This document shows, in pieces, positions 41,335 to 48,778 of a stretch of 64,000 nucleotides of DNA. The number at the start of each line of letters is the position of its first letter. Position 1 is the stretch's first letter. This DNA is from Bacillus gobiensis (GTDB lineage: Bacteria > Bacillota > Bacilli > Bacillales > Bacillaceae): positions 1,736,190 to 1,800,189 of the forward strand of contig NZ_CP012600.1 of assembly GCF_001278705.1 (NCBI RefSeq), written 5' to 3'. Below the pieces are notes generated by a model. That model saw only the letters and a program-made list of their open reading frames with translations. It made no database searches and was not told the origin of the DNA. Position numbers and translations under genes: made by a program.

Positions 41335-41493
41335 ATTAAATGGGTATCAAGTATGAGAAAGCTGTCTGATGAATTACTTATCGAATCTTACTACAAAGCA
41401 AATGAAATGAATTTAAACAAAGAGTTTATTGAGCTCATTGAAATTGAAATCAAACGAAGATCACTTAGCCATGTTTTATCCCGTTCTTCATAA
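41335..41493 (+). CDS. sda: Sda, DNA-replication checkpoint inhibitor of sporulation
   Basis: Sda inhibits the sporulation kinase KinA when replication is perturbed. From the internal ATG at 41353 the 46 residues ([20 protein letters not shown]) match Sda closely and form its helical hairpin. Only 26 bases upstream is GGAGGTG, too far for that ATG. The in-frame codons before it, from ATT at 41335, encode I-K-W-V-S-S, paralleling the M-N-W-V-P-S N-terminus I recall for B. subtilis Sda, and the ATT is 8 bases from GGAGGTG. I therefore propose ATT initiation. Confidence 0.85.
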   Translation: MKWVSSMRKLSDELLIESYYKANEMNLNKEFIELIEIEIKRRSLSHVLSRSS

Positions 41494-41562
41494 ATGAAAA
41501 CATCATTCCTTCTGATCCAAAGAGATATTATATCATTTGCATCTTTACCTTACTACTCCAAT

Positions 41563-41591
41563 CAAAAAAAACACCTCAATGAAAGAGGTGC
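41563..41591 (-). terminator. Terminator at the end of the YjcZ-like gene
   Basis: CACCTC and GAGGTG arms, 7-base loop, then T8 on the minus strand. Confidence 0.75.
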
Positions 41592-41770
41592 TATTTATAC
41601 CCATAAAACCAAAATCCGCCGCCAATAACAAGCAAAACCACCAATAATACGACTATTAGAGCATACCCGTATCCTGTATCACGGGGATAGGCGGGATACG
41701 GGTATAGCCAATAATCGTTAGGCAAGCCGTACAGAACGTCCACATCCCTTCTAACCTTTTTATAGTACAT
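41591..41770 (-). CDS. Small membrane protein, YjcZ-like
   Basis: 59 residues: a charged start (YYKKVRRDVDVLYG), a tyrosine/proline-rich stretch (YWLYPYPAYPRDTGYGY) and one C-terminal membrane helix (ALIVVLLVVLLVIGGGFWF). The helix resembles the tail of YjcZ-type sporulation-associated miniproteins. No strong ribosome site is seen, so the start is uncertain. Function unknown. Confidence 0.55.
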   Translation of the reverse strand: MYYKKVRRDVDVLYGLPNDYWLYPYPAYPRDTGYGYALIVVLLVVLLVIGGGFWFYGYK

Positions 41771-41808
41771 TATGAACAAATTTCAGGATGTGATTAGGCG
41801 TTTGTCCT

Positions 41809-42534
41809 TTAGTGTTCTTGAATATACCCATGATCGTTTATCTCATGATAAACCAATCTTGCACCTTTAGGGGTCATATGATTGCCGGAAGGATCTATGA
41901 GTCCTGATTCAATTAATTTCTTGTCTGTATCGCCGCCAGCTTCCTTAACGAATGCCTTCCAATTATCGATAAGCGGCACGTTGGTTTCTTTTGCTGTTTC
42001 TCTGACAATTTCATTATAGGAATTATGCCAAGCCCTCGCGCCTCCAACTTGTTCAAATGCTTTCGGATCATATATCGAATAATAAAATAATGAATGGTTT
42101 GTCCCTTCTATCAGCGGAAGACATGTCATCAGCACTGGCTGGATTCCTCGATCTTTGCTGGACTCCACAAAGTACAAAAGATTTTCTTTAAACCTCTCTT
42201 TTGAAACCCTGGGAACATTTCCGGTAAAGATTGCTGCGTCATTCGTACCGAACATTATAAACAGGTAATTGGGTTTATTATCTAGTACATTCTTTTCAAA
42301 TCTATACCTTGCGTCTTCGGTGGTTTCTCCTGCAATTCCCGCATTGATGATATTATATTCCCCTCTAAGTGAATTACCGAGCAAGTTCACCCATTTTTCT
42401 GAAGTCGCATAATGATGAAGGCTCCAATTCGCTCCTTGTGTGTTACTATCTCCAAACGCGACAATTTTTTCTTTCTGGTTGCCTCCACAGCCTGCTGCCA
42501 ATAAAAGCAGTAGAAGTATTAATGCTTTTTTCAA
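41809..42534 (-). CDS. yqeF: YqeF-like SGNH/GDSL lipoprotein
   Basis: 241-residue predicted lipoprotein esterase. Signal peptide KKALILLLLLLAAGC with lipobox cysteine at about residue 16, GDSL block AFGDSNTQG, FGTND (block III) and a C-terminal DPSGNHMTPKGARL holding the Asp-His region. The locus (after sda, before sigK) is that of B. subtilis yqeF. Starts with TTG after GGAGGG. Substrate unknown. Confidence 0.8.
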   Translation of the reverse strand: MKKALILLLLLLAAGCGGNQKEKIVAFGDSNTQGANWSLHHYATSEKWVNLLGNSLRGEYNIINAGIAGETTEDARYRFEKNVLDNKPNYLFIMFGTNDAAIFTGNVPRVSKERFKENLLYFVESSKDRGIQPVLMTCLPLIEGTNHSLFYYSIYDPKAFEQVGGARAWHNSYNEIVRETAKETNVPLIDNWKAFVKEAGGDTDKKLIESGLIDPSGNHMTPKGARLVYHEINDHGYIQEH

Positions 42535-42609
42535 TCATTATCCCTCCATTGCGATTACGTATATGGTAACCTATATACTGATTTGTTTCAAAAGTAAGGG
42601 AAATAAAGA

Positions 42610-42634
42610 AACCTCTCTTATTAGTTGAGAGGTT
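42610..42634 (-). terminator. Terminator after the SMR gene pair
   Basis: AACCTCTC and GAGAGGTT arms with a 9-base loop, followed by a T-rich stretch on the minus strand. Confidence 0.65.
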
Positions 42635-42667
42635 CAAAGCATTCGGTTTGTTTACTCATCAACATTA

Positions 42668-42982
42668 TTATGAAATAAGCTTTAAGCCGATAACAGAGGC
42701 GAGAATCACTCCAATACAAAACAACCTTTTTACATCCTTTGATTCTCCATAAAACAGGATACCTACCAATGCTCCACCTACTGTACCGATTCCCGTCCAT
42801 ACGGCGTATGCTGTTCCCATCGTAATTGTTTCCATTGATTTTGAAAGCAAAAGGAAGCTAAAGGTAAAAGTAACCAGAAGCAGCAAGCCATCCCACCATT
42901 TTTTGCTTCGGCTTAATTTATTTAAAAACAATACCCCAAACACTTCAGAAATTCCTGCCAACATAAGAAAAAGCCATTCCAT
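42668..42982 (-). CDS. SMR-family efflux subunit
   Basis: 104 residues with four membrane helices, a typical small multidrug resistance protein. Conserved membrane glutamate in LAGISEVFGVLFL; GTAYAVWTGIGTVGGALVGI is the family signature. One base separates it from the second SMR gene upstream, suggesting a paired heterodimer such as YkkCD or YvdRS. Confidence 0.9.
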   Translation of the reverse strand: MEWLFLMLAGISEVFGVLFLNKLSRSKKWWDGLLLLVTFTFSFLLLSKSMETITMGTAYAVWTGIGTVGGALVGILFYGESKDVKRLFCIGVILASVIGLKLIS

Positions 42983-43324
42983 TTAAGAATCAGCTCCTTT
43001 CTTTTCCCGGTTTACTGAGATGAGCTTTAGTCCTAAAACCCCGCTCAATAATGTAGTTATAAGAATTAATTTCATCCACTGAAAGGATTCACCAAAAAAC
43101 AAAATGCCGGTGAGAGTTGTTCCTGCAGTTCCCATTCCGACAAAAACCGCATAGGCCGTTCCAGCTGGGATATTTTTCACTGCTTTTATAACCAAATAAA
43201 AGCTTAAAACGAGCAAGCCTGCTGTTGTTGCCCATTCCCATAGATGATCGGCATATTTTAATCCAGTTACCCAGAGAATTTCGATTAATCCTGCTAAATA
43301 AATATAAATCCAGCTTTTATTCAT
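42983..43324 (-). CDS. SMR-family efflux subunit, partner
   Basis: 113 residues, four membrane helices. The key glutamate is in YLAGLIEILWVTGLKYAD, and GTAYAVFVGMGTAGTTLTGI is the signature. The C-terminus is charged (NREKKGADS), unlike its partner, which fits opposite topologies in a heterodimer. Downstream of a TetR regulator. Substrate (guanidinium-type or quaternary ammonium compounds) unknown. Confidence 0.9.
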   Translation of the reverse strand: MNKSWIYIYLAGLIEILWVTGLKYADHLWEWATTAGLLVLSFYLVIKAVKNIPAGTAYAVFVGMGTAGTTLTGILFFGESFQWMKLILITTLLSGVLGLKLISVNREKKGADS

Positions 43325-43337
43325 TGATTATTGCTCC

Positions 43338-43910
43338 TTACGTAATTCCCGACCAAAAAATTTGCCAGGAAGCATTGATTCGTTTTTCTGTTCTTTTGTC
43401 TCCGCCGTAAATCATTTCGATCGATACGGCATCTAATACTCCCATAAAAGCATTGACGAGCACTTCATTGTTCACATTTTTTCGAATAATATCGTCACTT
43501 TTCGCCTGTTCAAACAATGGAAGAAACAGAGCTTCAATTTCATCTAAATACCTGTAGACATCAGCCATCACCTCTTCATATAGATGATTTGGCGGAAAAA
43601 AAGACATTCTTAGAAAAAATTTCGCCTTCATATCGTCTTCATACCTTTGTTTATGCTGGTTCAAATATTCGAATAAACAGCTTTCCAGGCCGAGTGAGTA
43701 TTGATTTTCTAAATATGCTTTTGTGAATGCGATCTCATGATCCAGCGCAAGCTTAAACACCTCAAGAAAAAGCTCATCCTTTCCATTAAAATGAGCGTAG
43801 ATTGAAGGCTTTTTTATTCCAACAGCGTTCGCAATAGCTGATAATGATGCACCCGCAAATCCGTTTTGCGCAAAGCATGTCAGGGCGGCTTCTTTTATTT
43901 TTTCTGTCAT
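43338..43910 (-). CDS. TetR/AcrR-family regulator of the SMR pair
   Basis: 190 residues. N-terminal TetR helix-turn-helix: ALTCFAQNGFAGASLSAIAN followed by AVGIKKPSIYAHFNGKDELF. The ligand domain fills the rest. The ATG at 43910 follows GGTAGGTG; it lies 13 bases before the first SMR gene, so it likely represses the three-gene operon through the palindrome upstream. Confidence 0.92.
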   Translation of the reverse strand: MTEKIKEAALTCFAQNGFAGASLSAIANAVGIKKPSIYAHFNGKDELFLEVFKLALDHEIAFTKAYLENQYSLGLESCLFEYLNQHKQRYEDDMKAKFFLRMSFFPPNHLYEEVMADVYRYLDEIEALFLPLFEQAKSDDIIRKNVNNEVLVNAFMGVLDAVSIEMIYGGDKRTEKRINASWQIFWSGIT

Positions 43911-43924
43911 TAATGAAATCACCT

Positions 43925-43942
43925 ACCTACCGTTCGTTAGGT
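43925..43942. promoter_or_regulatory. Probable TetR-family operator
   Basis: ACCTACCGTTCGTTAGGT is an 18-base near-palindrome (7 of 9 positions pair), located 15 bases before the regulator start and just after a TACACT that could be a -10 box. Suited to autorepression. Confidence 0.55.
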
Positions 43943-44066
43943 TAAGTGTAGCACATTTTTTGTCATGCAAATTAATTTCTTTTTTTCATCAACAGTATAG
44001 AAAAGTTAATTGATAACTATAAAGAAAAGCTGACCTCAGAAAGTCACCTATAATGACCTTACTTAG

Positions 44067-44414
44067 TCAGCCTCCCCATATTCGATTACTCCTATTTTCA
44101 TTAAATAATTTTACTTTTGAAAGTTCCTTTATTTTTTCTTCAGGTTTTTTATAACGACGTGTCACCTTTTCTAGTTCCTTAATTGCTGTTTCAAATTCTT
44201 GTCGAGATAATTGTTTATTAGCGAAGGATAAACATAGTAACGAGAGTGCAATTGGCATTGTATCCACTTGAATATTTACATTGACATCAACATCTGAATT
44301 CCCGCTGCGATTAACAGATGAAGAAAGGTTAGATTGAATTTCATTAATAGATCTTTCCTTTATTGATCCATCAAATTGCTGCAAGGAACGATTTTGGATC
44401 TGGTGATTTTCCAT
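44067..44414 (-). CDS. Uncharacterised protein with SGNSxVD motif
   Basis: 115 residues. Polar N-terminus (NHQIQNRSLQQFDGSIKERS), then SVNRSGNSDVDVNVNIQVD, a short hydrophobic stretch (PIALSLLCLSFANKQL) and a basic C-terminus ending NRSNRIWGG. I do not recognise a family. Start 44414 chosen for AGAGGA. The SGNSxVD motif is also present in the next gene upstream, suggesting the two work together. Nearness to sigK hints at a spore-related role, unproven. Confidence 0.6.
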   Translation of the reverse strand: MENHQIQNRSLQQFDGSIKERSINEIQSNLSSSVNRSGNSDVDVNVNIQVDTMPIALSLLCLSFANKQLSRQEFETAIKELEKVTRRYKKPEEKIKELSKVKLFNENRSNRIWGG

Positions 44415-44497
44415 ATAGTGTCCTCTTTTCAAAACTAGTACATCCAAAGGAGCATTCATAAATCTAATGAATACCCCTTTAAATGAATCATATTAAT

Positions 44498-44872
44498 CTA
44501 ATGCTTGTAATTGCGATATTGTTTTAACTTTTGTTTTTGATCTTGGTCTTGACCTTGTTTTTGATCTTGATCTTGTTTTTGATCCTGATCTTGATCTGCT
44601 TCAGCTTTTGAACGAACTTTTGATTTAGAATCAGAATCTACATCTATTTTAAGGTCAACTTTGGAGTTTCCGCTGTTAATAATTTTGGCATTTGCTTCAT
44701 TGATATTCTTATCTGTGTTTTTTAATTTGTTTTGACTGTCTACATCTGTATCTATATCGTTTTTAAAATCAAATTCGACATCTGACTTCGATTTTGAATC
44801 ACTGTCTGACTTTGCATGGCTTTGGTTTTTGTTTTTACCATCATTCTTATTCGAAAACCATGGGTTGCTCAT
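44498..44872 (-). CDS. Low-complexity D/K/Q/S-rich protein
   Basis: 124 residues, nearly without hydrophobic amino acids. SNPWFSNKND at the start, then acidic-basic repeats (SDSDSKSKSDVEFDFKNDID), the shared motif INSGNSKVDLKIDVDSDSK, and a tail of DQDQK/QDQDQK repeats ending KQYRNYKH. Probably disordered and surface-exposed. GGGGG precedes the ATG at 44872. Base use is repetitive in the tail (GATCAAGAT units). Function unknown. Confidence 0.6.
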   Translation of the reverse strand: MSNPWFSNKNDGKNKNQSHAKSDSDSKSKSDVEFDFKNDIDTDVDSQNKLKNTDKNINEANAKIINSGNSKVDLKIDVDSDSKSKVRSKAEADQDQDQKQDQDQKQGQDQDQKQKLKQYRNYKH

Positions 44873-45067
44873 GAGTTTTCCCCCTTTCATGAGTATATTA
44901 TATTCACATTTGCCAAAGTTAATTGGACAAGATAAATAGGTACTATGCGGATTTTAATAACATATATTAATTGTTGCGCTCCACGCATGCTGCATCATCA
45001 CTTTTTGAATTGCTCGTTTAAAAATAAATTCATCTCCTCTTTCTAAAGCTATTTCAGGTGGTACAGA

Positions 45068-45096
45068 CACAAACAAACTCCCTTCCACATATAGTA
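45068..45096 (+). promoter_or_regulatory. Sigma-K/sigma-E-type promoter of sigK
   Basis: CACA at 45068-45071 and CATATAGTA at 45088-45096 with a 16-base spacer fit the sigma-K consensus mACm-N16-CATAnnnTA fully. The -10 also resembles sigma-E. B. subtilis sigK is transcribed by both forms. Confidence 0.7.
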
Positions 45097-45138
45097 CGAA
45101 TAGGCAAGTGCCTAGATCTTTTGTGGAGGTGAAGAATT

Positions 45139-45546
45139 ATGTCAAGTATTCTAGCAACGCTCGGGATTGTGATTAAGGAGCTTGTTTTCTTAGTATCATA
45201 CGTGAAAAATAATGCCTTTCCACAACCGCTCTCAAGCGGAGATGAAAAGAAATACTTAGAATCAATGGCAAATGGGGATGAGCATGCCCGAAACATGCTG
45301 ATTGAACATAACCTTCGATTGGTCGCCCACATCGTTAAAAAATTTGAAAACACTGGAGAAGATGCGGAGGATTTAATTTCCATCGGTACGATTGGTCTTA
45401 TAAAGGCGATCGAAAGCTACTCGTCCGGTAAAGGAACGAAGCTGGCCACCTATGCTGCACGCTGTATAGAAAATGAGATATTTATAACAATAGGGTACAG
45501 CATTGCATGCTGTACCCTAAAAAGTGATGATATCCACTGTTTCTGA
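45139..45546 (+). CDS. sigK: Pro-sigma-K, N-terminal half (spoIVCB part), interrupted gene
   Basis: Late mother-cell sigma factor. The first 20 residues ([19 protein letters not shown]) are the pro-sequence removed by SpoIVFB, followed by [20 protein letters not shown] and sigma region 2 up to [10 protein letters not shown]. After IENE, about 45476, the frame diverges into unrelated sequence and stops at 45546. Regions 3 and 4 are missing. The break is exactly where B. subtilis sigK is split by skin, so excision by the adjacent recombinase should restore the gene. GGAGGTG precedes the ATG. Confidence 0.95.
   Translation: MSSILATLGIVIKELVFLVSYVKNNAFPQPLSSGDEKKYLESMANGDEHARNMLIEHNLRLVAHIVKKFENTGEDAEDLISIGTIGLIKAIESYSSGKGTKLATYAARCIENEIFITIGYSIACCTLKSDDIHCF
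45472..45476. other. Probable attL core of the sigK-intervening element
   Basis: AATGA within the codons for E-N-E of sigK marks where homology to SigK ends. In B. subtilis skin the 5-base crossover is also AATGA at this position. The matching attR with the 3' part of sigK is not seen in this window. Confidence 0.75.
45491..45519. repeat. Perfect palindrome next to attL
   Basis: Arms TAGGGTACAGCAT and ATGCTGTACCCTA, 13 bases each, separated by TGC. It overlaps the stop codon of the recombinase and starts 14 bases after the presumed crossover. It lacks a T run, so it is not an ordinary terminator; it may be a recombinase binding structure or a weak terminator. Confidence 0.9.
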
Positions 45547-47013
45547 ATCTTTTATAATGACCTGCTTTACAAGCAATCTAATTAGATCCCTCTGATCATC
45601 TAATGTCATGTTCTTACCTTTAAAAGTTCGATAATAATCAATTGCAGATTTAAGAGCTATTTGACTGACTGAATGTTCCTTATCACCTTTTATTTCTTCT
45701 TCCATCTGTGTATACTGTTCTTTAAGATTATTCTCTTTTTGTTGCAATTCCACCATTTGTTCTTTAATTTCTTCTATATCAATATCATCATCACTTAGGC
45801 TGATCAACTTGATTAATCGCTGACGGCCTTTTTTTGCTTTTTCAATTTCTAACTTCATCATCTCTAATTCTTCTTTTTGGTACGTTTCTTTTTTCTTTTC
45901 TTGATGGACAGAAATTTTATCCGGATTATTTATAAATTCCTGAACGCCTTCCCATACCCACCGATTTAATTTATTTTCGCTCATAGATTTGCCGCAGCCT
46001 TTATACTTTGCACCCGCATAATTTTTTCGACACTCGTAAATAAAAAAATCTTTCCCGTGAGATTTCCTTTTCCGCCCAGTCATGGTGCCATTACATATGC
46101 CACACCTAACCAAACCTGATAATAAATAATCATGTTTTCCGTAATTAGTTGACCTTCTTCGTCCTTGACCTAATAGATCCTGAGCATAGTTAAACTGTTC
46201 TTCCGATATAATTGAAGGAATCTTCATATATACCCATTCTTCTTCAGGCTTAATTTTTTGAATGGATTTATTCCCCGATTGTTTGCTTACATATGAGCCA
46301 ACAGTATCCCACCTGTTCTGCACATAATCCCCTGTATAAGCTCTATTCATGAGGATTTGCCTTACAACCTGACGATGCCAAACCTTTGCTTTATTTTTGG
46401 TTTTAACTCCAATCTCGGATAAATGTAGAGCAATTCCATTAATTCCTTTGAATCTGCTTTTGGGATCCGTATAGTAATCAAAAATCATGCGAACGATTTT
46501 TGCTTCTTCTTCATTAATCTCATAGGTTTCTTTTTCTTTATTGTAGTCATAGCCGAAGAGATTTGAATTTTTCACCACTTTCCCCTTTTTAGCCTTTGAT
46601 AGCCGGCCAGAAGACGTTCTTTCTTTAATTTTCGCTTTTTCAAATTCTGAAATTGCACCACGTAAAGAGAAAAAGAGCTGCCCTTCTGGACTGTTTGCAT
46701 ATTCACCATTGACGAAAACCATCGTAATTTTCTGTTTCCGCAGCTCGTCATCAAGAATTAACTGGTTCATTAGTTTCCTTGATAACCGGTCAGGATCATA
46801 ACATATTAACTTGTCAATCAACCCTTTTTTCGCATCTTCACGCAGTCGATTTAATCCCGGACGCTCCATTAGTTCTCCTGAAAACCCCTCATCCGCGTAC
46901 TTTAATACATCATGGGTTCCTGCTTTTTTCATGCAAGCTTCTATTTGATTCTCTATGCTGTATCCCCTGGTCGCTTGTTCCTCGGTCGATACCCTTACGT
47001 AAATCGCTATCAC
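45517..47013 (-). CDS. spoIVCA: SpoIVCA-type large serine recombinase
   Basis: Site-specific recombinase expected to excise the element from sigK in the mother cell. 498 residues, like SpoIVCA. Resolvase domain ([11 protein letters not shown] with catalytic serine; [20 protein letters not shown]), recombinase domain (residues about 160-290), zinc ribbon ([13 protein letters not shown] and GCGKS) and a long coiled coil (about 375-440). GTG start at 47013 follows GGAG by 7 bases and lies within a small upstream ORF. Oriented towards sigK as in B. subtilis. Confidence 0.93.
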   Translation of the reverse strand: MIAIYVRVSTEEQATRGYSIENQIEACMKKAGTHDVLKYADEGFSGELMERPGLNRLREDAKKGLIDKLICYDPDRLSRKLMNQLILDDELRKQKITMVFVNGEYANSPEGQLFFSLRGAISEFEKAKIKERTSSGRLSKAKKGKVVKNSNLFGYDYNKEKETYEINEEEAKIVRMIFDYYTDPKSRFKGINGIALHLSEIGVKTKNKAKVWHRQVVRQILMNRAYTGDYVQNRWDTVGSYVSKQSGNKSIQKIKPEEEWVYMKIPSIISEEQFNYAQDLLGQGRRRSTNYGKHDYLLSGLVRCGICNGTMTGRKRKSHGKDFFIYECRKNYAGAKYKGCGKSMSENKLNRWVWEGVQEFINNPDKISVHQEKKKETYQKEELEMMKLEIEKAKKGRQRLIKLISLSDDDIDIEEIKEQMVELQQKENNLKEQYTQMEEEIKGDKEHSVSQIALKSAIDYYRTFKGKNMTLDDQRDLIRLLVKQVIIKDSETVDIITF

Positions 47014-47110
47014 GTTGGCGCTCCATCTCCTTTCGGTAGAGATTTATTAAATAATCATAGCAAGCATGAACGCATTTGTCAGCATGTGGTCCTTCAATAA
47101 TCCTCACCTT
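46910..47110 (-). CDS. Small ORF overlapping the recombinase start
   Basis: 66 residues beginning KVRIIEGPHADKCVHACYDY. The N-terminal 36 residues up to MERQ recur in broken copies at 50.4 and 52.6 kb, so this part is a real conserved module. The C-terminal 30 residues are read from the recombinase gene in another frame and may be non-homologous. GGGGGTG precedes the ATG at 47110. Possibly coupled to recombinase translation. Function unknown. Confidence 0.55.
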   Translation of the reverse strand, partial: KVRIIEGPHADKCVHACYDYLINLYRKEMERQRDSDLRKGIDRGTSDQGIQHRESNRSLHEKSRNP

Positions 47111-47207
47111 CATGATGAACACCCCCATACTCATGGATATGTTCACTGGAGTTGTACAAATGGCTGTTTTCTCCATGAGAAAGAGGATAAAAAAAGAAGC
47201 CCTAACC
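47046..47207. repeat. Recombinase leader, copy A of a dispersed repeat
   Basis: About 160 bases that recur at 52614-52770 with roughly 90 percent identity. Contains an inverted repeat CTCATGGA (47130-47137) and TCCATGAG (47172-47179) upstream of the small ORF, a candidate operator for the recombinase transcript. Confidence 0.8.
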
Positions 47208-47319
47208 TATGAGCCTGCTTCCTTTTGAATTATAAAAGTCCGCTTTTTATCCCGAAAAAGGCTTTTTAACAAATCACTGAATTATTTAGGGAAAACCGAT
47301 TCTTCATTTATACGTGACC

Positions 47320-47889
47320 CTACAAGTAATGCTCCTTAAACTTAAGATATAAATATTTATATGCGGTATATCCCATACCAGCTCCTAGGGTGTTTAAGAG
47401 AATATCATCTATATCAACACTTCTATATGTAATGCCTATTAACTGAGATATTCCAAATTGAAGTAATTCTATTAATAGTGCAACTAGGAAACCTAACAAC
47501 AAAATTTTCTTTAGTGTGTTAAATTTCGATAACAATGGCATCAAACACCCTAAAGGGAATAAAAGGATTAAGTTACCACCAAGTTGGGTAAGAATAATGG
47601 ATTCAAACCCAGTATTTAAAATCCCAATTATTGAGTAAAGTGGGATAAAATTATGTGGCTCCTCGTAACCACCTGAGATACTATCTGCTATTAATCTAGC
47701 GTCCACAGGAATCGGAAAAAGTGTAACGGATACTACCCCACTTAAGTAAATAAATGTTGCAAAAATAAAGATACTTCTTTCTAAAGAATAACGAGCTTTC
47801 TTTAAAAAAATCACTTTGTAAACCCTTACCATAATAAAAACAATGTAAACGCTTAATCCGATTGCGTAAGGTAAGGTTTCGTTTATCAT
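47320..47889 (-). CDS. VanZ-family membrane protein
   Basis: 189 residues with about five membrane helices. VanZ-like signature: NLILLFPLGCLMPLL, FLVALLIELLQFGISQL and SVDIDDILLNTLGAGMGY. VanZ confers low-level teicoplanin resistance in enterococci, but most homologues have no known role. It is isolated inside the sigK element. Confidence 0.88.
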   Translation of the reverse strand: MINETLPYAIGLSVYIVFIMVRVYKVIFLKKARYSLERSIFIFATFIYLSGVVSVTLFPIPVDARLIADSISGGYEEPHNFIPLYSIIGILNTGFESIILTQLGGNLILLFPLGCLMPLLSKFNTLKKILLLGFLVALLIELLQFGISQLIGITYRSVDIDDILLNTLGAGMGYTAYKYLYLKFKEHYL

Positions 47890-47968
47890 TTAATCACCCT
47901 TTTTCAAGAAATATCCTATAATTAGAATTCTATAAAGAGCTACTTGTTCCTTCTTTATCTTAGGATCG

Positions 47969-48652
47969 TTACATTTTCACATTTAATTTTTTAAAATTTT
48001 CCTTCCCCTTTTCTGTTAACAAAAGAGACCGATTTTCATGATTTCTTTCTACCCATTTATTCTCTATAAAATGGTCAGTTGCAGCAGCCCCTAAAGCACC
48101 TGCTAGATGATAACGACGTTCACTCCAATCAAGGCATTTTCGAGCAAACGCTCTTTTCTTCTTTTGAAGTTGGTCAATATTTATCCCTAAACTCTGAAAA
48201 AAAGCAGTACCTGTCTGAGTTAAAACATAGTCTCTTTCCTTTTCGATAATAAAACTGTTATCAAGTAGATATTGTGTCCAATTTACACCTAGAGTACCTG
48301 CCAAATGGTCATAACAAGTGCGAGCATAATGAATGGAATCCTTAGTTCTGCTCTCTTTTAAAGATTGAACTTTGGGTGTTGGTGCAAAAGAGGATAACAT
48401 TTCAATCATCTCAGCTACTTCAACACTTGCCAATCGGTAATAGCGATAACGACCATGTTTTTCTACTGCCAATAAATTTCCTTCAACTAATTTTGCTAAA
48501 TGAGAACTTGCGGTTTGAATTGTGATCTTTGTCTGAGTGGCTAACTCACTAGCAGTAAAGGATTTTCCGTTCATTAAGGATTCTAAGATTGAAGCTCTGG
48601 ATTTATCAGCTATCAAAGCTGCAACAACAGAAACACTTGGCTCTACACTCAC
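47969..48652 (-). CDS. ArsR-family transcription regulator
   Basis: 227 residues: N-terminal ArsR winged helix (SRASILESLMNGKSFTASEL; TIQTASSHLAKLVEGNLLAV; GRYRYYRLA) plus a long C-terminal domain with Cys and His residues (YARTCYDHLAGTLG; ARKCLDWSERRYHLAGALGA). This two-part build is common in regulators divergent from MFS exporters. GTG start after AGAGGTG. It probably represses the divergent transporter gene. Confidence 0.9.
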   Translation of the reverse strand: MSVEPSVSVVAALIADKSRASILESLMNGKSFTASELATQTKITIQTASSHLAKLVEGNLLAVEKHGRYRYYRLASVEVAEMIEMLSSFAPTPKVQSLKESRTKDSIHYARTCYDHLAGTLGVNWTQYLLDNSFIIEKERDYVLTQTGTAFFQSLGINIDQLQKKKRAFARKCLDWSERRYHLAGALGAAATDHFIENKWVERNHENRSLLLTEKGKENFKKLNVKM

Positions 48653-48778
48653 TCTATCACCTCTAAATATTTCATACTTCGATCGTCGTCTAAGTCATTA
48701 TATTCTATAATTATAACTAAAAATAAGAGTGGCTGTTATTTTTTGTATGAATTCAATATAGAAGGAGTGCGATACCAA

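Noticed and set aside
44510..44600. GATCAAGAT-type tandem repeats, possible CRISPR or minisatellite
   Set aside because: The period is short and irregular, with no spacers; it encodes the DQDQK/QDQDQK protein tail.
45054..45383. 109-residue minus-strand ORF opposite sigK
   Set aside because: It is a shadow frame of sigK, which has clear homology, promoter and ribosome site on the plus strand.
45491..45519. Palindrome as an ordinary rho-independent terminator of the recombinase
   Set aside because: Neither strand has a run of T after the hairpin, so a standard terminator is not supported.
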